In this document: positions 48,223 through 57,625 of the stretch, in pieces
Layout of the letters: every line of letters starts with the position of its first letter
Position numbering within the stretch: position 1 is the stretch's first letter
Origin: Anabaena subtropica FACHB-260
GTDB taxonomy: Bacteria > Cyanobacteriota > Cyanobacteriia > Cyanobacteriales > Nostocaceae
Assembly: GCF_014697105.1 (NCBI RefSeq)
Contig: NZ_JACJRF010000002.1
Span: forward strand, 170,056 to 234,055
DNA: 64,000 nt
Reading direction: 5' to 3'
Program-made: the position numbers and the translations under genes
The notes under the pieces: model-generated
What the model was told of the DNA's origin: nothing
Seen by the model: only the letters and a program-made list of their open reading frames with translations
Databases searched by the model: none

Positions 48223-49908
48223 TCAACTTAATTGTTCATGCTTAAATTTTCCCTTAATAAATTTGTTGAAATATTGACCTTTAGAAGGTGCATTGTCTAA
48301 TTCTTCCTTGACGTTAGCAGGTACTTTAAAATACTCATACACACTTCCGCTATCAAATTCAATAGTCAGTGTTTGAGTTTTTTGCTCATAGCGAAATTCC
48401 TTAATAAAACTGCTTTCAGGCTTGAGTAAAGGGAAAGCAATCACATCTCGAATACTGGCAGCATCCGTTAATAACATGACCAAGCGATCGATCCCAATAC
48501 CTAAACCTCCTGTGGGTGGCATACCGTATTCCAACGCCGTTAAGAAGTCTTCATCTACACCTTGGGCTTCCAAGTCACCGGCGGCTTTTTTGGCTGCTTG
48601 CGCTTCTAGGCGTTCTCTTTGGTCGATGGGGTCTGTTAATTCTGAGAAACTATTAGCTGTTTCCCGTCCGACTATGAATAATTCAAAGCGTTCTACTAAT
48701 CCAGGTTGAGAACGATGGGGTTTAGCTAGTGGTGAAATTTCTACGGGATAATCAATAACAAAGGTAGGCTGAATTAAATTGGTTTCTACCTTTTCTTCAA
48801 AGGCTAGATTCAGAATTTTACCTATAGTTTGAGCTTCATCTACCCCAGGAATTCCAGCATTTTTACTGGCAGTTTTCGCTTCTTCCAAACTCGAAAAAGA
48901 ATGGAAATCCAGCCCTGTATATTCCTTGACTAAATCGTGCATTGTCACCCGTCGCCAAGGTGGTGTCAAATCTACCGTTTCACCTTGGTAGGTAATTTGC
49001 AGTGTACCGAGTATATCTTGGGCAACGGTGGTGATAATACCTTCCGTCAGCGCCATCATATCGTTGTAGTCGGCGTAGGCTTGATAAACTTCAATTGAGG
49101 TAAATTCGGGATTGTGCCTGGTGGAAATCCCCTCATTGCGGAAAATTCGCCCCAATTCAAACACCTTTTCAAAACCACCGACAATTAACCGCTTGAGATG
49201 GAGTTCTGTGGCTATTCGCAGATACAACTCCATTTCCAACGTGTTGTGATAAGTGACAAAAGGACGTGCATCTGCACCACCGGCTTCACTTTGTAAAACT
49301 GGGGTTTCAATTTCTAAAAAATCCCGTTCTTCCAAATAGCGGCGAATCCCAGCCGTAATTTGCGCGCGACGACGGAACGTTTGCCGGACTTCGGGGTTAA
49401 CAATCAAGTCAACGTAGCGTTGACGGTAACGCTTGGCAACATCCGTCAACCCATGCCACTTGTCGGGTAGAGGCAACAGGGATTTAGTGAGGATGGTATA
49501 TTGTTTGACGTAAACCGATAATTCGCCCTTTTCAGTCCGTTTAATTGTACCTTTAGCTCCCAGAATGTCCCCTACATCGGTGAGTTGTTTGAGGTGATTA
49601 AAAGCATCGGCATCGACTTCTGCCATGCTTTCTTGAATCCGATTTTTTTCTAGATAAAGCTGAATTGTGCCTGTTTCATCTTCCAAAGTGAAGAAAGCCA
49701 ACTTACCAAAAACGCGACGCGCCATAATGCGTCCAGCAATGGCAACTTCTGCATCGACTTCTTCACCACTGGGTAAATCAGTAAATTTTTCTTGTAATTG
49801 GGCGGCGTGGTGGGTAGATTCCCAACGGTAAGCGTAGGGGTTAGTCCCTAGCTGCTTGAGTTGTGCTACTTTCTCCAGCCTAGCGGCACGGATATCTTCT
49901 TCCGACAT
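48223..49908 (-). CDS. lysS: lysyl-tRNA synthetase (class II) with C-terminal KTSC domain
   Basis: LysRS charges tRNA-Lys. The 561-residue product has the OB-fold anticodon domain ([23 protein letters not shown]), class II motif 1 ([23 protein letters not shown]), motif 2 ([19 protein letters not shown]) and motif 3 ([16 protein letters not shown]). The core ends near residue 495. The last about 65 residues ([29 protein letters not shown]) are a KTSC domain, named for its place at the end of some LysRS. Start ATG at 49908. Confidence 0.97.
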   Translation of the reverse strand: MSEEDIRAARLEKVAQLKQLGTNPYAYRWESTHHAAQLQEKFTDLPSGEEVDAEVAIAGRIMARRVFGKLAFFTLEDETGTIQLYLEKNRIQESMAEVDADAFNHLKQLTDVGDILGAKGTIKRTEKGELSVYVKQYTILTKSLLPLPDKWHGLTDVAKRYRQRYVDLIVNPEVRQTFRRRAQITAGIRRYLEERDFLEIETPVLQSEAGGADARPFVTYHNTLEMELYLRIATELHLKRLIVGGFEKVFELGRIFRNEGISTRHNPEFTSIEVYQAYADYNDMMALTEGIITTVAQDILGTLQITYQGETVDLTPPWRRVTMHDLVKEYTGLDFHSFSSLEEAKTASKNAGIPGVDEAQTIGKILNLAFEEKVETNLIQPTFVIDYPVEISPLAKPHRSQPGLVERFELFIVGRETANSFSELTDPIDQRERLEAQAAKKAAGDLEAQGVDEDFLTALEYGMPPTGGLGIGIDRLVMLLTDAASIRDVIAFPLLKPESSFIKEFRYEQKTQTLTIEFDSGSVYEYFKVPANVKEELDNAPSKGQYFNKFIKGKFKHEQLS

Positions 49909-49968
49909 GGTAACGAACTATTCAGAGGGCAAGATTAATTATAAATAGGGATTAGGGATTAAGGGGGA

Positions 49969-50057
49969 ATACCAATTCAAAATTCAAAATTAAGAACTCC
50001 ATATTTTACGAGGGTTTCTAGATTTGGATCTGTTTCAAAATTTTAGTGAATTGGTAT
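49969..50057. repeat. ATACCAATT...AATTGGTAT dispersed repeat, copy C
   Basis: An 89-bp copy with the same terminal inverted repeats, upstream of lysS. Its interior (aaaattcaaaattaagaact) also occurs near 18740-18765 in the pyk-gap1 gap. Confidence 0.7.
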
Positions 50058-50188
50058 AAGGACTGGGGATTGGGGAAAAATTCTTGATGATTTGTTGATG
50101 TTTGGATGCTAAATCATATCTTAGAGGCGATCGCGCGAAAGCGCCCGCCAAGGACGGACGCTATTTTCCCAAAAGAGGCAGACAGGTT

Positions 50189-50617
50189 TTAATTACTAAC
50201 GCTTGACACTGAGTATCGAACTAAAAGCGCTTTCAATTTCAGACTTGTCAATTGTTCTATGGCTTTAATCAGGTGTTGCTGTTCTGGTTGTAAATCCAGT
50301 GAGATCAAGGCTTGATTGAAGCTATAACCGGAGTGTACTTGATGCCTGAGTTCATCACGTTGCGAGATATCTAAAACTGCCTGGATTTCTTTATTTCTAC
50401 GTTGCAGCACACCTTGCAGTCGTTGGCGCTGCAAAGGAGTCAAATCCAAATCAGAAAAAGAAGGGTAGGTAGTAACTAAACTAGCAGCAGGGGTATGAAT
50501 TCCTTTAGAGGATGTTGGAAATCCAAATGGTGCTGCCAAGGTGGTTACAGGTATGAGTAGAAGCAGGGCAAGAATAGTGACCAACACAGTTAGCCACTTT
50601 GGAAAGTTAATTGCCAT
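50189..50617 (-). CDS. secreted Spy/CpxP-like helical protein
   Basis: A 142-residue protein with a signal peptide (LTVLVTILALLLLIPVTTLAA) and a mature part with LDLTPLQRQRLQGVLQRRNKEIQAVLD and LDLQPEQQHLIKAIEQL, the LTxxQ repeats typical of Spy/CpxP/ZraP periplasmic proteins. These act as envelope stress chaperones or sensor partners. No two-component genes are next to it. Confidence 0.7.
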   Translation of the reverse strand: MAINFPKWLTVLVTILALLLLIPVTTLAAPFGFPTSSKGIHTPAASLVTTYPSFSDLDLTPLQRQRLQGVLQRRNKEIQAVLDISQRDELRHQVHSGYSFNQALISLDLQPEQQHLIKAIEQLTSLKLKALLVRYSVSSVSN

Positions 50618-50796
50618 ATTCAGCAGTTTCCAGACGGAATTTAGTTATTGGTTGCCTGTTGTGCAGGTTGCAAGGGTTCACATTTGAGATTGTCCCACTC
50701 TCCAAGGGACTATTTAGCTAAAATGATCGCTCTCATCCTGAGGCTACACCTAACCGAAAAACAACGGAGTCTCTTAAATGACTGTTTTGAGTGAAT

Positions 50797-50862
50797 GGGG
50801 GGAAGCAGAGGAAGCAGGGGAGCAGGGAGCAAGGGAAAACTATTGGCAACTGGCAACTGACT
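50797..50862. repeat. mixed heptamer repeats next to the M48 gene
   Basis: GGAAGCA/GGGAGCA units are followed by GGCAACT units, directly bordering the end of the M48 protease gene. Confidence 0.65.
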
Positions 50863-50863
50863 A

Positions 50864-51826
50864 TTACTCAGACTTTTTCATTTTGTTAATTTCTTGTTGT
50901 AATTCTTCAATTTGACGGCGTAATCTTTCGGCTTCGGCTTCGGTAGTGGCTGCTTTTACGTCTACAGAACCAGAGGCAGGCGATCGCTGATAATTACCTT
51001 GGCGAATTTGTTGATATTCTGGCGATACTGCCCATTGTTTTAAATACTGGACTCTTTCTACCGGGAAAGGATGGGTTAACATCGTACCCTGAGCGCCGTT
51101 GTACATTAAGAATTTATACACTTGATTGAGTCCATCATCATCTAATGCGTGATAATTTTCGGACTGCTTGATAAATTCCTGTAAACTACATTCGTTGGCG
51201 TATTTGCTGCTACCGCCAGAAATTTTCATCATGGACGACAAGACGGTATTTAGGTCATCTACCACTAACAGAGCCGCCCGATCTGCCGTTAACTCAGCCT
51301 TGCGTCGCCATTCAAAAAAGGCATAAATTAAGCCTTGAGACACGAAATTACCAATACCAAAGGTTAATTCTCCTAAAGCAGAAGCGGCACTCATCGCCCA
51401 CATCGCCATTTGAATTAGAATAGTATGACCACATTTAATATGCCCCAGTTCGTGGGCTAACACCGCCCGAATTTCGGCTTCATTAAGTAAGTCTAATATC
51501 CCTGTATTTATGACTATGTAAGGATTCTCTTGACCTAATGCGTAGCTATTTGCCTGAGGATTTTGTGAAACAAACAGTGTAGGTTCTGGATAAATATCTA
51601 AATCCCGCACGCACTCCCGAAACATCTGGTAAATAGTGGAATATTGCCGAGGCCCTACTTGGATGGTGTTACCCATTAGATAGACTAGCTGAGGGCGTTC
51701 GTAGACAAATTCCACAAACTTACGAGCAATTAAATCAAATCCTGGTAAATTTCGTAAAGCTTGCTCGGCTTGCTGATCCAGTGGATGTCTGAAGGCTTCG
51801 CTGGAAATTCCTGTGTAAGTTGGCAT
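50864..51826 (-). CDS. M48 family zinc metalloprotease
   Basis: A 320-residue peptidase with an intact zinc site: HELGH (His125, Glu126, His129) and Glu178 in AELTADRAALL. A hydrophobic stretch follows the HELGH helix (MAMWAMSAASALGELTFGIGNF), as in HtpX/M48 proteins. The C-terminus is a coiled coil (AEAERLRRQIEELQQEINKMKK). Its sequence order parallels the ligand-less protein at 993-1907. M48 proteases take part in membrane protein quality control; the substrate here is unknown. Confidence 0.93.
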   Translation of the reverse strand: MPTYTGISSEAFRHPLDQQAEQALRNLPGFDLIARKFVEFVYERPQLVYLMGNTIQVGPRQYSTIYQMFRECVRDLDIYPEPTLFVSQNPQANSYALGQENPYIVINTGILDLLNEAEIRAVLAHELGHIKCGHTILIQMAMWAMSAASALGELTFGIGNFVSQGLIYAFFEWRRKAELTADRAALLVVDDLNTVLSSMMKISGGSSKYANECSLQEFIKQSENYHALDDDGLNQVYKFLMYNGAQGTMLTHPFPVERVQYLKQWAVSPEYQQIRQGNYQRSPASGSVDVKAATTEAEAERLRRQIEELQQEINKMKKSE

Positions 51827-51839
51827 AATTTAGAATGAT

Positions 51840-51875
51840 GGGTCAGTGGTCAGTGGTCAGTAGTAAGTGGTCAAT
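51840..51875. repeat. AGTGGTC heptamer repeat
   Basis: Five loose units of ggtcagt / agtggtc at the divergent gap between the M48 gene and the DinG-like gene. A third heptamer type in this window. Confidence 0.6.
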
Positions 51876-51981
51876 ACTCAGCGTGAATGCAACTGACGAC
51901 TAACTACTAACAACTGATAAATAAGATAATAGAAATGGGGTTATTGGCAATTAAAGTCACTTTTTATGGGATGGAAAGCGT

Positions 51982-53535
51982 GTGATTGAGGCAGAAGTTC
52001 ATTTGTCATTACATAACTTTTTGCGATCGCAGGCGGGTTTCCCTTCCTGGCCCCATCATTTAACGATGGCACGGTTGGTAGCACGCGCCTTGCGTCTGGG
52101 ACGTAGCGCCTTAATTCAAGTAGGGTCTGTTTGCGGCTATCAAGGGCGATATCGCACAAGTTTTGTCGCCTCCGCCTTGATGTGGCATGGTCCTGTAATT
52201 ATTGTTGCCACAGAAACAGTGCAACAGCTCCTCTTACGAGTAGAAATTCCTCGTCTACAGCAGTGGCTAAAAATAAATAAACCAATCAGGACAGGTGACG
52301 TTTGGCCTAGCCCTGAGTTCCAAGGAATACTTCTGACTTCCCCAGAAGCTTGGTTACGTGGACAACTGACATCTGCTGATTATTTTCCCCAAGGTCTACC
52401 CACAATTATTGATGGGGTAGATGATTTAGAGGATTGGGTACGTCATCAGCTTACCCAAAATATAGAATCCCCAGACTGGGATCAACTTATACTCGCTTGT
52501 CCTAACCATGCTGAAGCAATTCGTGCAGCCAGAATTGAACTGACAAGCGAATTGTTCAAGCATCCAGCTAATCCTTACAATTGTTATTTAATTTCTCAAT
52601 TAGAAGCTGATATTTTAAGCAAGCTCCACACAACTTTAGAATCAGCATCAGGCTTACCAGATGTTTGGCAACATTTCTGGCAACAATTACCAAACGACCA
52701 AAATCATACTGCGACTACTTCACCCCTGATCTGGGCGACTATTGCCCGTCGTCAAGGTTTATTTTCCTTACACTACGCGCCAATAGAATTGGGTGAAATT
52801 CTTGCACCTATTTGGCAACGACAGCCAGTCGTCTTAATTGGCAGTGCTTTAGAGCCGGAAACAGAGGCTCCTTTGTTCCATCAGCGTTTGGGTTTAGATG
52901 ATTTAACTTGCTTAAAATTCGCTTCTGATAGCCAATCAGAGGCAATTCAACTGTACATACCTTACAAGTTACCTCTGCCCAATACGCCAGAGTTTCAAGC
53001 CGCATTCATTCATAAGGTGCGGACTTTAGTTTGTCTGAGTGCTACAGCACCAGGATTAACTGTTTTACTGGTGGGAGATGTGCCATTAAAGGCTCAGGTG
53101 GGAACAATCTTAGCCTCAGAGTTTGGTTCGCGGGTGCAGGTAGAAAAAACTTGTTTGGATGAAAATGGCATTTTGGTTAGCGGTTGGGAGTTTTGGCGAG
53201 AACATCAGGCGGTCTTACCTGCTCCCCAATTGTTAGTGATTGCGACTTTACCCCTACCGTCTCTAGAACATCCCCTGGTGGCTGGTAGGGTTGCTCATTA
53301 TAAGCGATCGCATCAAGATTGGTTTCGTTTATTTTTATTACCAACTGCTTTGAATGAATTGCAAAGAGCAGTTGCCCCTGTGCGCGAAAATCAAGGTATT
53401 GTCGCTTTACTCGATAGCCGTGTCGTCAATCGTAGCTATGGCTCCCAAATTCTCAATTCTCTCAGCCCTCTAGCACGCCTCAACTATCTCGATCCCAGTC
53501 TGTTTACCCCCAACGGCGAAGAAAATTCAGCCTAG
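51982..53535 (+). CDS. DinG-like protein with eroded helicase motifs
   Basis: A 517-residue protein with the C-terminal half of XPD/DinG helicases: DWFRLFLLPTALNELQRAV and IVALLDSRVVNRSYGSQIL match the family's end. But the ATP site is eroded: Walker A (GTGKT) is GRYRTS (residues 55-60, Lys to Arg58), the DEAH box is DGVD (from Asp144), and motif VI QGxGRLIR is QRAVAPVR. No iron-sulfur Cys cluster is visible. Inference: a DNA-binding or scaffold protein that no longer unwinds DNA, or an ATPase with unusual residues. The frame is intact, so it is not simple decay. Confidence 0.75.
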   Translation: MIEAEVHLSLHNFLRSQAGFPSWPHHLTMARLVARALRLGRSALIQVGSVCGYQGRYRTSFVASALMWHGPVIIVATETVQQLLLRVEIPRLQQWLKINKPIRTGDVWPSPEFQGILLTSPEAWLRGQLTSADYFPQGLPTIIDGVDDLEDWVRHQLTQNIESPDWDQLILACPNHAEAIRAARIELTSELFKHPANPYNCYLISQLEADILSKLHTTLESASGLPDVWQHFWQQLPNDQNHTATTSPLIWATIARRQGLFSLHYAPIELGEILAPIWQRQPVVLIGSALEPETEAPLFHQRLGLDDLTCLKFASDSQSEAIQLYIPYKLPLPNTPEFQAAFIHKVRTLVCLSATAPGLTVLLVGDVPLKAQVGTILASEFGSRVQVEKTCLDENGILVSGWEFWREHQAVLPAPQLLVIATLPLPSLEHPLVAGRVAHYKRSHQDWFRLFLLPTALNELQRAVAPVRENQGIVALLDSRVVNRSYGSQILNSLSPLARLNYLDPSLFTPNGEENSA

Positions 53536-53648
53536 CTTGAGGGGGAGCAAGTGGCGTGGCCGGGAGCAGGGGGAGAAGATAAGTAATGACTAATGACCAT
53601 AAGTATTAAAGTGAATTTATAGCCTAGACTAAATCGTGAATTTTAATT

Positions 53649-53864
53649 ATGGGTGAAGCAAAGCGTCGTAAAACAACAATGGGAGAACAATACGGGCAAG
53701 ACACCCGTATCTTGTCTTGGGTTCCCATTACTAAATCTCAAGCTGAACTATTCGTTACCTGGAGTACTCGCGGTGCCTGGATAGGCATTGGTGTTATGGT
53801 TGTTGCTTGGGTAACAATCCGTTTTATCGGACCGGCTTTTGGTTGGTGGCAAGTAGCAGCCTAA
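53649..53864 (+). CDS. DUF2839 family small membrane protein
   Basis: A 71-residue protein starting MGEAKRRKTTMGEQYGQ and ending in one transmembrane helix (GAWIGIGVMVVAWVTIRFIG) and WWQVAA. This is the DUF2839 pattern found across cyanobacteria. Function unknown. Confidence 0.9.
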   Translation: MGEAKRRKTTMGEQYGQDTRILSWVPITKSQAELFVTWSTRGAWIGIGVMVVAWVTIRFIGPAFGWWQVAA

Positions 53865-53883
53865 AATTTCTGTCAAAAGATAG

Positions 53884-53920
53884 GGGTGTATATATTCAAA
53901 ATCTTTACACCCTTACACCC
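53884..53920 (+). terminator. weak terminator after the DUF2839 gene
   Basis: gggtgta (53884-53890) can pair with either of two tacaccc copies (53906-53912 and 53914-53920), followed by TTATTT. Position right after the stop suggests a terminator. Confidence 0.45.
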
Positions 53921-54373
53921 TTATTTAGGGAAGCGGTTTGTTGCCTAAGTCCCAATGACCTTGTTACCAATGGGAATAAGCGAAAATTCACACTTTAGCA
54001 AATTCTGTTGCTGTTTAAGTTCTGTATCTATAACTCTCGCTAGAGTGACTTACTGTTAGGCTTAAATATGATTGGCTACAGAGTTTTAGGAGAATCAGCT
54101 TCCTATGCGAATCCTGTCTACCTTCAAGGGGGATATTTGTAATGTACTTAACTTTTTTTAATGTTTAAAGCCTAAAAAAATACTGCCGGAATGGCAACAT
54201 ACTTATCTTGAGTTTAGCTATGCTCGGTTCTATGCCTATAGGTATTCGGGCTGTCGTTATATTTTTTGAAGTGTAATCAATTCCCTACTATAACTCAGAC
54301 ATTACGCCTGTATTTTCACTCTCAAGCTTGTACCCTAATTGATTGCAACTTTATACACCCAGGAGGTTTTGAC

Positions 54374-54445
54374 TTGGGGAAAGGAAAATTTGCAAACAAT
54401 CTTCAATTAGGAAGTCTGTATTTTTACCGCAAAGCGAGCTTATAG
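54374..54445 (+). CDS. possible 23-residue leader peptide
   Basis: A TTG at 54374 preceded by a perfect AGGAGG 7 bp upstream opens a frame (GKGKFANNLQLGSLYFYRKA) ending in TAG at 54443. It is basic and aromatic. The ribosome site is the main evidence; it could be chance. Confidence 0.25.
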   Translation: MGKGKFANNLQLGSLYFYRKASL

Positions 54446-54581
54446 AGAATTGACTAAACTTCTAATCCGGGAGAATCACGAACAACAACTGCATCTAAAC
54501 GTAAAAATGCAATCCGTGATTTTTCTATAGTTGACTAAGGCTAAATCTGAGTTAATCTTGATGCGATCGCTATCAATAATC

Positions 54582-54651
54582 ACAAAATCAGACGAAAAAT
54601 TGTAAACTTATGTATTAATTTTCTTAACTTCGTCTGATGACCTGATTTTGT
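54582..54651. other. alternative-pairing inverted repeats in DUF1815 leader
   Basis: acaaaatcag (54582-54591) pairs with ctgattttgt (54642-54651), and the overlapping atcagacgaa (54587-54596) pairs with ttcgtctgat (54629-54638). The two stems share bases, so only one can form at a time. Confidence 0.5.
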
Positions 54652-54831
54652 AAAGTGAATTGTTTGATACGGCAGAAAGTGCAGTTTTCTCTTACCCTGA
54701 GCAAGGTAGTCAATTAACTACTTCAATCAATTTCTGGTAATTGTAATGGATAGTTTACAATACCAATGGATGAGAGAATCTAAAGAAAATATAAAAGAGA
54801 CTAAAATGACTGTGGTGTCTGGAGGACAAAA

Positions 54832-55176
54832 GTGTTTCTAAGACTAGCGCATCAACATCGGCAGTTCGTTCAAGACTTGGTAATGAACCTCCAAGCCTTG
54901 GCAATTGTACTAGAACGGCGTGGGTATCTTGCGTCTTGTTATACCTGCGGCGACCAAATGAACAGTGCTTCATTTATGGTGAGTTTGGGCAATAATCATC
55001 TGATTCGGTTCTTAGTATCTGACTATGGGATCACCTGGACGGAGATGCGGGACGACCGCGAATTGATGAAACTAGAAGGTGCAGAAGCAATTAACCAGTT
55101 ACAGGAACTAGCTAATCTGGTGAAGCAACCTACGCCAGTGAGTTCTGGGAACAAGACTTTGGTAAAACGGAGTTAA
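54832..55176 (+). CDS. DUF1815 family protein
   Basis: A 114-residue soluble protein (MFLRLAHQHRQFVQDLVMNL, RRGYLASCYTCGD, SLGNNHLIRFLVSDYGITW), matching the DUF1815 family, which is highly conserved in cyanobacteria and has no known function. The start is GTG at 54832 with GGAGG 6 bp upstream. Two Cys in SCYTC might bind metal or form a disulfide. A very long upstream region suggests regulated expression. Confidence 0.9.
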   Translation: MFLRLAHQHRQFVQDLVMNLQALAIVLERRGYLASCYTCGDQMNSASFMVSLGNNHLIRFLVSDYGITWTEMRDDRELMKLEGAEAINQLQELANLVKQPTPVSSGNKTLVKRS

Positions 55177-55452
55177 CAATTTCTGTACACGTAGTTCTCA
55201 TAGTCGATTTCACATTGAACATCGATTACATCTCACTGAAAAATTATGAATTAAGGCTTGGTTAGCAATTCTTAGCTATTGACCATCACTTTTGTGTAAT
55301 TGATTAGCTAATTGTTGCGATGTGTCTATATTATGCGTGCTGAAGCTTGAATAATTCGTAATTACCTACCCTCTATATTCGGAGGCTGGGAACTAAATTA
55401 AATTTACGAATTACGTAGGCGTTAGCCTAGCCATAGGCTATTACGAATTATT

Positions 55453-57507
55453 CTACAAGCCATTCCCAATCAAAATGAAGGATGCCCAATAGTAAGGGTG
55501 ATTAAAATTACTGGTATTTGTTACTGACAATTTTTGATTTTTTGTCTCTAAGTCATTAATTAAAGCTATTTGTGCTTGTTGTAAAGCTGTGGTTTTTGTC
55601 AATTTTCCCGTAGATAATTTGTCATAAAACGCACTCATCAATGCTTGCGTACCACCATCATCTACTGCCCAAAGTGAGGCAATAGCGGCCTTAGCGCCAG
55701 TTCTTTGCATCTGATAACCAAAGCCCAGAATTTCTTGGCCGTCGCCTAACTTTCCACCTAAGCCAGTTTCACAGGCACTTAATACTACTAAATCTACATG
55801 GGGTAGCGACCATGTGGCAACATCTGTCAGGTTTACGCGATCGCCATTACCAAATAGAATAAACGAATCTTGTGGTTTACCCACCACAAAGGCTGCATGA
55901 GTTGCTAGATGAACAATTGTATAGTCATCCATCTGAGGTACTGTGACTTGTGGACTAAAGCTACTACCTAACAATTTCTTGGTTTGAGGAATAGTAGCAG
56001 CTAAATTTTCTAATTCCAGTGCGGCAAATGGTAAGCTAGAAAAGGCCAATCGTTGATTACCGACTGTGACTTGATAATTACCTTGAGTGAAAGCACCAGC
56101 TAAAACCCGCAAATCTTGATTTCGTGGAGTGTTCAAGTTAGTCAAGCTAGCGGCGGTGATGTGATTAATATTAAAACTCTCAACAAGCCATTGTTTACCA
56201 TCATATAGAGCTGATAAGGGAATGTAACGTAACTGGCTATCTGGTGCGTAAAGTAAAGTTTGTATTCCGGCTTGCTTTAATTTGGATTCTATGGGTTGAA
56301 TCAGCCAGTCGTATAATTGACGCGCAGGTGTCTTAATATCCTTGCTAGGATTTGTCAACGCTTGACGAAAGGTAGCTATAGTTTGATTAAGTTTTACCTG
56401 GGTTACAGATACCGTGTGATGAATTGGCGGAGATTCTGGGGTGACTATGACCAATTCCAAGCTATCCTTGAGAACTAAAGGATAAATAATTGCAGATTTT
56501 TGGGGTAAACGCGCTAAATTATCTCGAATTTCGTTGATAGTTTCTAAGTTTAAATTTTGTCGCCTAGCAGTATGGTTAATTTGTTCTAACTGTGTGGTGA
56601 CGGCGGGACTAGTGATAAATTGGTTAAACGCTTGTAGTAGTTGCTGTTGCTGTGTTACCAGTTGCTTAATGCGTTCTGTTTGTTGCAGCGATCGCTCTTG
56701 GGGTGGTATTTTTCTCAGTATTGTCAGTTCTTTACCCAAAGCCACTGCACTATCTACAGTCTGGTCTAGTTTTTGTTTAACTGGTTTTTCCTGGACGATA
56801 ATCTCAATACCTTTAGCAGTACGTTGATTACCAGGGACATTCTGTAAATACTCCTGTAGTTCTTCAACTTTTAGTAAATCTATAGTCCGTTGTGCTTCAG
56901 CTATACGCTCTTGTTTGAGTAATTTATCACCCAAAATGCGGTATGTTTGAGCTACATTTAGGTTATACGCATTTGGTTGGGATTTAGAGAAAACAGATGG
57001 TTGCAAACGTGCTATTTCACGATTAAGCAAGCAATGCTTGTAAAAAAAGATAGCTAGCCCTGGTTTGTTTTGAATTTGAAATAGGTATCCTATATTACTA
57101 TAGGTTTTGCCTAATTGGACGCGATCGCCAATTTGTCTATAGATAATTATCGCTTGTTGATAAGATTGCAGCGCCAGCGAATACTCAGTTTGACTTTGGT
57201 AGACTCTGCCAATATTATTCCAGGATACAGCTTCCCAAAACCTGTCTCCAGTTTCTTGACTGATAGTTAAAGCCTGCTGTAACTTTTTTAATGCTGCTTG
57301 CGGCTGACTTTGCTGAGAATCTGTAATTGCTTGTCTATTTAATTCTTCAATTTGCACTTGCTGATTTTTCTGGACTAAAATCTGAGATTTTTCTCCGTAA
57401 CTAAGTGTTAAATTCACTTGTTGATTTAGTGTTTCTACTACCCCAGAACCCAGAACAAAAAATACAGGTGAAACTAAAGTACTGAAATAACGCAGATGAA
57501 GCGGCAT
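55453..57507 (-). CDS. TPR-CHAT protein (caspase-like protease candidate)
   Basis: A 684-residue protein. An N-terminal hydrophobic segment (LVSPVFFVLGSGVVE) may be a signal or anchor. TPR units fill about 50-165 (WEAVSWNNIGRVYQSQTEYSLALQSYQQA in two halves). A helical linker follows, then a CHAT domain (about 415-684) with the catalytic pair His537 (HLATHAAF) and Cys579 (LSACETGLGG). CHAT proteins are separase/caspase-like proteases, and some act in cell-death defence together with gasdermins or effector partners. No obvious partner gene is adjacent here. Protease activity is inferred from the residues. Confidence 0.9.
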   Translation of the reverse strand: MPLHLRYFSTLVSPVFFVLGSGVVETLNQQVNLTLSYGEKSQILVQKNQQVQIEELNRQAITDSQQSQPQAALKKLQQALTISQETGDRFWEAVSWNNIGRVYQSQTEYSLALQSYQQAIIIYRQIGDRVQLGKTYSNIGYLFQIQNKPGLAIFFYKHCLLNREIARLQPSVFSKSQPNAYNLNVAQTYRILGDKLLKQERIAEAQRTIDLLKVEELQEYLQNVPGNQRTAKGIEIIVQEKPVKQKLDQTVDSAVALGKELTILRKIPPQERSLQQTERIKQLVTQQQQLLQAFNQFITSPAVTTQLEQINHTARRQNLNLETINEIRDNLARLPQKSAIIYPLVLKDSLELVIVTPESPPIHHTVSVTQVKLNQTIATFRQALTNPSKDIKTPARQLYDWLIQPIESKLKQAGIQTLLYAPDSQLRYIPLSALYDGKQWLVESFNINHITAASLTNLNTPRNQDLRVLAGAFTQGNYQVTVGNQRLAFSSLPFAALELENLAATIPQTKKLLGSSFSPQVTVPQMDDYTIVHLATHAAFVVGKPQDSFILFGNGDRVNLTDVATWSLPHVDLVVLSACETGLGGKLGDGQEILGFGYQMQRTGAKAAIASLWAVDDGGTQALMSAFYDKLSTGKLTKTTALQQAQIALINDLETKNQKLSVTNTSNFNHPYYWASFILIGNGL

Positions 57508-57625
57508 AACTAAGCACTCCTTTTATATAGGAGTGTAAACCTAATTAATCGCATAAATTCAACAATGCAATGCTTTTTTATGTTATTCCAGATCTGGAAA
57601 ATCCTAGTAACTAAAAAACAAGAAG

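Larger units (their letters stand above)
53865..54831. other. 967-bp leader/intergenic region before the DUF1815 gene
   Basis: No standard gene is seen. It holds a weak terminator (53884-53920), a possible 23-codon leader frame with a perfect AGGAGG site (54361-54445), and a pair of mutually exclusive inverted repeats (54582-54651). It could be a long 5' untranslated region or contain a small RNA. Confidence 0.4.
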
